Program-made: the position numbers and the translations under genes | Shown: positions 61,901 through 64,000 of the stretch, piece by piece | Numbering within the stretch: position 1 is the first letter of the stretch | Layout: each line of letters opens with the position of its first letter | Notes under the pieces: generated by a model | The model's database searches: none | What the model saw: the letters and a program-made list of their open reading frames with translations, nothing else | Told to the model about the DNA's origin: nothing | From: Streblospio benedicti | Lineage: Eukaryota > Annelida > Polychaeta > Spionida > Spionidae | DNA length: 64,000 bases | NCBI GenBank assembly: GCA_019095985.1 | Contig: CM032663.1 | Location: 38,707,585 to 38,771,584, forward strand | Direction: 5' to 3'

Positions 61901-63726
61901 TACACAGGGTCGGTTTATACTCAGCGATTGCTACACGGTGTTGCTGCAGGTGGTTTCCGAGGACCCAGACGGCGTGCTGAGCACGATCACCGCGGACACC
62001 GACCTCGTCTACCCGTGGGACGGAGGCGCCAAGTTCACGTACACGCACAACGGTACTACCCAACCAACTACTGTAACGTACATGAGGTCTGAACATGCAA
62101 GTTCTGTGTAATAAGGCAATTTAATAGGCACTGCGTTGTTTGTGTAAATACGCATACGCATGTACTTATATCCTTCATCATATTATGGGAATATGTACAG
62201 GAGCACAGAAGAAAGTGAAAATGCCCACATTTGCCAATGGGTGCCCTATTATTGAGGCAATGTTGTATTATCGTGGTTGACACAATTAGGGCAACGTTGG
62301 CAAAAGACTGCGTATACGGTGCGATTACGTTGGCTGAGGGGTGTAATGTAATAGTTGGACAAACCATTGTCCACTCCTTTGTCAATGTTTGTCCAATATT
62401 GGTCATCTTATAGCAGCATGCCTTGGTTGGCACACCGTTAGGCCAACGCTGGATAAACGGCTCATGTGTGTCATATATCTCTTCTATTGGTTGGCCCGAT
62501 GCTGGGCTAACATGATAGGCTTAATGGATTCCCATGTAAATGATCATTTTTGCCCATTCGTTTACATTTTTCGCAAATGTAGGCCTACACATCCGGTATT
62601 TGAGGTTTTGCAGCATTCACATGGTAATGATTTATAATCGTGTCAGCGGAAATGTGTTTTTGTTGTTCTTTGTAACACCCTGACCAGAAGAGTATCCATA
62701 TATCACTATATCTGAGCTGTACTTACACCGTTGTTAGTAATGCCATGGAACAAACCCAGAACAAAACCACGTGATTTCAGCATTGGCAGACCCTGCCACG
62801 GACTCGTACTGGGTGGTCGCCCAGGGACCGTTTGACTTCGAGTCGGTCAACCTCTACCACCTGCCATTTATAACCGTGGACGACAACGGCTACTCTTCCC
62901 TAGTGGCTAACCTGACGGTTTGTGCTTTGTTGATTCATACATACATACACACATATCCATTATATCCTGCAGTGTTCGGACAGAGACCTGCATGATGATT
63001 TTACGGTCTTCACTGATTCATAATTTGCATTCTGCATTCAAACTTCTTGTATTACTTTTGGTAGTAGTTTTTTGTTCTTAAATATAAATGTTAACACCTT
63101 GGCTCCACCCATTCATGTCAGGAGTCTTTTCATGTGCGTTTACATCTTCAGAGAATATTGCAAAAATACACATTTCTTCAACATTTTAGAAGAAAGTAAT
63201 GTCATTTTACATGCATGTCAGATTCTATCTAAACTACTAGCATGGCATGGATCTGAACCCAGAATTGCCAGCAGATAAAATATAGCCCTGCGAAATGTGC
63301 AGACGACGGTCATCTAGGAGACATACAGTATAAAAGATCTATCAAATACAATCTATTTTTACTAAATTGGTGCGGTGGTGTACATTGTACATGTTGCTAG
63401 CTAGCAAACGTCACAATCTCAACAAACACATGCATTTTACTGTGGTGCTTAATGTGTGGAGTTGCAATGAGGAATAGTTCGGCTAAATCTCCATTACCAG
63501 CCCGATGCTTTTGTGGTGCAATCCGTGGTCCAAATTGCACTGAGATGTTTCGCGCTTCTAGAATCACAACCACTTGAAGCACGCACTTTAATGCCTTCGC
63601 TTTCAATAATTGGACATCAAAACAGCTGTTTCAAGTATTTGTTCTCCGCAGGTTGAAATCACCAATGTGAATGAGGCGCCCGTTTGTAGCCCCACCACGT
63701 ATGAGGGATGGATACTGGAGCGTGAG
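37977..63726 (+). CDS. cadherin-repeat protein with N-terminal VQPGD module, 5' part
   Basis: Exons in frame: 37977-38060, 38611-38688, 39650-39700, 40455-40527, 41313-41387, 41620-41723, 41950-42132, 43021-43136, 44399-44485, 45331-45515, 61115-61280, 61950-62052, 62781-62917, 63652-63726, then on beyond the window (over 500 residues seen). The start and signal-peptide exon were not found. The first exon is Cys-rich (VDCCGCCGTNWG). The next two read GVSYTGSCYTVDVGDF...GDNTRSIRRL, resembling a beta/gamma-crystallin Greek-key motif. Then VQPGDRMGF...GNGVIEY is a module shared with the upstream gene. Cadherin repeats follow: VTVAEN...FSIDSSG...LDYE...VTDINEA; AFAIDASNGRVTV...LTITVAESDG...NNINTPP; VTVAENSAAGQTIYT...FDFE...VDDNGYSS...VEITNVNEAP. 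Such repeats bind Ca2+ and mediate adhesion. No membrane anchor is seen yet. Confidence 0.82.
38910..39063 (+). repeat. MITE family 1, copy 4 (complete)
   Basis: Perfect terminal inverted repeats of 16 bp (cataggcagatccagg and cctggatctgcctatg) enclose two G-runs, 'cgcacttacgagatttcatg' and 'aatgaagtattttggtgg'. It is the best-preserved copy, 154 bp long, in an intron of the cadherin-type gene. Confidence 0.8.
39119..39490 (+). mobile_element. truncated Penelope-like element (PLE-D)
   Basis: The plus strand encodes IDPDGANVLTVDNRWFQRGI, then KEAIFIRTLKSSLNRDGGRY and NLPGVWNNLL, the PLE endonuclease C-terminal tail. A T-run of about 23 and a G-run follow. At 39459-39485 lies CTGAGGA, a CCCA/TGGG hairpin and GAAAGC, a hammerhead-like core matching that of PLE-B. 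It is severely 5' truncated and intronic. Confidence 0.65.
40078..40392 (-). repeat. tRNA-derived SINE
   Basis: On the minus strand, 40389 to about 40317 reads like a tRNA: TTGCCGAGTGG (A box) and, at usual spacing, GGTTCAATTCC (B box). Its flanks (CAGTCGGGTC) do not form a canonical acceptor stem. A tRNA-unrelated body follows to about 40078, ending in an inverted 'tcgtga...tcacgac' pair. It is intronic and sits just before the exon at 40455. Confidence 0.6.
40660..40935 (+). repeat. dispersed repeat Y, second copy
   Basis: Collinear with 19158-19445: 'ttttcaattcgtgatttct', 'tgtgttttctgttgttggct', 'taatggtccttatatttaac', 'atgagctgac'. Intronic and non-coding. Confidence 0.6.
41748..41896 (+). 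repeat. MITE family 1, copy 5
   Basis: Has 'gggcgcacttaatagatttc' and 'atgggtttcctacatgcggc' and the right end cctggatctgcctatg. The left terminal repeat is lost. It lies only 24 bp after the donor at 41724. Confidence 0.7.
42814..42998 (+). repeat. CAGTAGA-type MITE, near complete
   Basis: Runs from cagtaatacctagtaatgcc to 'ggaggttctactg', with 'ttcaattgatctcaaagg' and 'cctattatagaggt' inside. The right end is 22 bp from the cadherin exon at 43021 and so forms part of that exon's acceptor-side sequence. Confidence 0.6.
43354..43640. mobile_element. MITE family 2 (GGCATCGACCATTTGATCTC ends)
   Basis: Terminal inverted repeats of about 22 bp (ggcatcgaccatttgatctc, exact on both sides) are followed inward by a G-run on the left and a 17-base C-run on the right. 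The body holds three to four 'ttattttttt' stretches. It is 287 bp, non-coding, in an intron of the cadherin-type gene. Confidence 0.8.
46972..48707 (+). pseudogene. DEG/ENaC (ASIC-like) channel, copy 1, frameshifted
   Basis: Two exons, 46972-47240 and 47367-48707, are closely similar to copy 2. Exon 1 has a heptad-like start, the His-Gly gating motif (STCHGIKYI) and the first membrane segment. Exon 2 has SMEYPVITIC, a Cys-rich extracellular part, CSHCLPACNVTTY and the pore region GDLGGNLGLLLGASLLTVLE. Around 47550 copy 1 has one base fewer than copy 2: 42 bases against 43 between the shared 'gatattttcc' and 'gttgatc'/'gattgatc'. The frame shifts and ends ...FHLFP-stop; the remaining 382 codons stay open in another frame. 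It could be a recent pseudogene, an allele, or an assembly error. The C terminus differs from copy 2 (LFGAEKK). Confidence 0.8.
48929..51718. mobile_element. MITE family 4 split by a 2.5 kb insertion
   Basis: The left part (48929-49080) has gttcattttttatgaccg, a G-run, 'ctatgagga', then three tandem 'aaggacaaaataggtggccc'-type units. The right part (51560-51718) has three diverged units of the same kind in the same orientation, then 'tcctcatag', a C-run and the inverted terminus ggtcacaaataatgaacc. Put together, the two parts make one ordinary MITE (ends inverted, units in tandem), so the 2.5 kb between looks inserted, or the whole may be a longer parent element. Confidence 0.5.
50028..50444 (+). 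pseudogene. small open frame with acidic tail, one in-frame stop
   Basis: Starting at 50028 the frame reads MGRNSSSKIHRTGKLHEMYA, then TELDKYLIYHHMEDKLHLTK, 'KQKLSWVEAHIRKELCQDLN' and a TAA at 50217. The same frame continues NSDDEDINEFSSDSDQDE, then an acidic stretch with EEDDDD, and stops at 50442. The basic-then-acidic layout, with Asp/Ser codons kept after the stop, suggests a once-coding sequence of about 138 residues. It lies within the block that interrupts the MITE and may belong to a transposable element. I do not recognise the family. Confidence 0.35.
52408..52580. mobile_element. short foldback MITE
   Basis: Inverted arms of about 55 bp, left tattaaaacagaacaaatta, then 'gtccaaaaggtactaaagtt' and 'tattgaaatc'; the right arm is the near complement. 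Total about 173 bp, no coding. Confidence 0.7.
52952..54298 (+). repeat. local duplication upstream of channel copy 2
   Basis: The stretch 52952-53070 ('gttaacagtggtgaataatc', 'taaacactggtttgtc', 'gggtgacgcttttc') is repeated at 54168-54298. Between them lies another tandem pair (53579-53930). Confidence 0.6.
53579..53930 (+). repeat. tandem duplication, period 172 bp
   Basis: Two units, 53579-53750 and 53751-53930, share tatttgaggcatgcaatctt-like starts, 'catgctaactaaa', 'tccgattacagat' and 'aatcctcactcaaaat'. Confidence 0.75.
54686..56457 (+). CDS. DEG/ENaC (ASIC-like) sodium channel, copy 2, intact
   Basis: Exons 54686-54966 and 55089-56457 (acceptor attttcag) encode 549 residues. Residues 1-25 form a heptad-like helix. 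His-Gly at 55-56 (STCHGIKYI) is the conserved gating motif. The first membrane segment is about 71-89 (CIWLVAVLAAFIGYGYIATE). SMEYPVVTIC is the post-TM1 signature. The extracellular domain ends with CSHCLPACNVTTY and FSYIQE. Near the C terminus GDLGGNLGLLLGASLLTVLE holds the second membrane segment and the Gly-Ala-Ser selectivity filter (510-512). The family forms trimeric, amiloride-sensitive cation channels gated by acid, peptide or force. The ligand cannot be told here. It sits inside the cadherin intron, same strand. The 5' flank resembles that of copy 1 for about 230 bp. A possible poly(A) signal is at 57334. Confidence 0.92.
57935..58175. mobile_element. MITE family 3 (GGGAACGATCATAAATAA ends)
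   Basis: Terminal inverted repeats of about 25 bp (gggaacgatcataaataacg and, inverted, ggtatcattatttattatct plus 'ttccc') enclose C-runs and two 'agttgagtgacccccc'/'agttcagtgaccccccc' units. 241 bp, non-coding. Confidence 0.7.
58270..58560 (+). repeat. tandem duplication, period about 148 bp
   Basis: Two units share 'gtgaaaat', 'attactaacatgttcatgat', 'tgtttaaaaaagagactt' and 'taatatata'. AT-rich and non-coding. Confidence 0.75.
59511..59745 (+). repeat. diverged tandem pair
   Basis: Two similar blocks start attcgattttggccactctg (59511) and attcaattttggcactttgc (59660), each followed by 'ccaatta', 'ggccatttta'/'tgccatttaa' and a T-rich tail. Origin unknown. Confidence 0.5.
59799..60890. repeat. 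inverted pair of composite repeats with permuted segments
   Basis: The block 59799-60168 and the block 60515-60890 share two segments, A ('ggtcgac...ttgtgtgaataatacttt...ggatgtgatgtatattgg') and B ('cccatgggcaataaagatg...tgctttctaaacatggc...tattgcccatg'). Both blocks start with the same direct end, aaaagtgctcagagagcaca or aaaagtgttcagagagcaca, yet A and B behind it are in opposite orientation. B has its own inverted ends (cccatgggcaata). Segment A recurs at 1627-1740. Confidence 0.6.
61488..61580 (+). repeat. CAGTAGA-type MITE
   Basis: Begins cagtagacactatctatttg and contains 'ggtcttattatagaggtggt' and 'ctcaattgacaggt'. It lies in the intron between cadherin exons 61115-61280 and 61950-62052. 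Confidence 0.6.
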
Positions 63727-64000
63727 GTTAGTAACACTGAAGTATGGTTTTGCTAGACATTAAACTTAGTGACAGCAGTGATCATAAATGATTAGGATTA
63801 TAATCATTTAAATAAGTTCACAATTGGCATATGCATGTATGTAATTCTGTTTGATACACCATGCGAATTCCATATATCGGTAGATAATCCATTAACGAAT
63901 AAGTTGCTGTCTTTGCATTATACATTACGTAGACGTTCTGTAGCAGGCTAAAAGTTGGGCCAGCATATGCAATAAAGTGATATAATTGAATATGAATGTA

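Overview
This is a 64 kb window of AT-rich animal nuclear DNA. It has small exons with GT/AG introns, dense miniature repeats and no bacterial-type gene packing. Penelope-like retroelement (PLE) fragments, many foldback MITEs, tRNA-derived SINEs, a CDC25 phosphatase, cadherin repeats and DEG/ENaC channels point to a marine invertebrate metazoan. An invertebrate deuterostome or a lophotrochozoan would fit; the sequence alone does not settle the phylum.

Layout. (1) 1-4290: the last two recognisable coding exons of a CDC25 M-phase inducer phosphatase (+), with a tandemly duplicated 3' UTR carrying two poly(A) signals. (2) 4291-24660: about 20 kb with almost no genes. It holds one convincing orphan exon on the minus strand (13091-13295), repeat families and two truncated PLE copies. 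(3) 24666-35117: a complete 16-coding-exon gene (+) for a secreted protein of about 550 residues, with a TATA promoter, a non-coding first exon, a signal-peptide exon and a 6-nt microexon. It contains two copies of an unfamiliar module centred on a 'VQPGD-IGF-W-GVVSY' motif. (4) 37977-63726: the 5' part of a second large gene (+). It starts with a Cys-rich segment, a possible beta/gamma-crystallin-like motif and one more copy of the same module, then runs into at least three cadherin repeats and leaves the window still open. (5) Inside one 15.6 kb intron of this cadherin-type gene (45516-61114) lie two same-strand, two-exon DEG/ENaC (ASIC-like) channel genes. The downstream copy is intact (549 residues); the upstream copy carries a 1-nt frameshift.

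How the genes relate. The secreted protein and its cadherin-type neighbour share a module not found by eye elsewhere in the window, so they look like products of local duplication and exon shuffling in an extracellular or adhesion gene family. The channel pair is a tandem duplication embedded in the cadherin gene, surrounded by further local duplications and nested repeats.

Repeats. At least four PLE 3' fragments end in GIY-YIG-type sequence. Three are flanked by inverted copies of their own ends, and several carry a hammerhead-ribozyme-like CUGANGA...GAAA core. Several MITE families share an odd design: a terminal inverted repeat followed at once by a long G (or C) run. All exon models were built by hand from splice signals and reading-frame continuity; no database search was possible.
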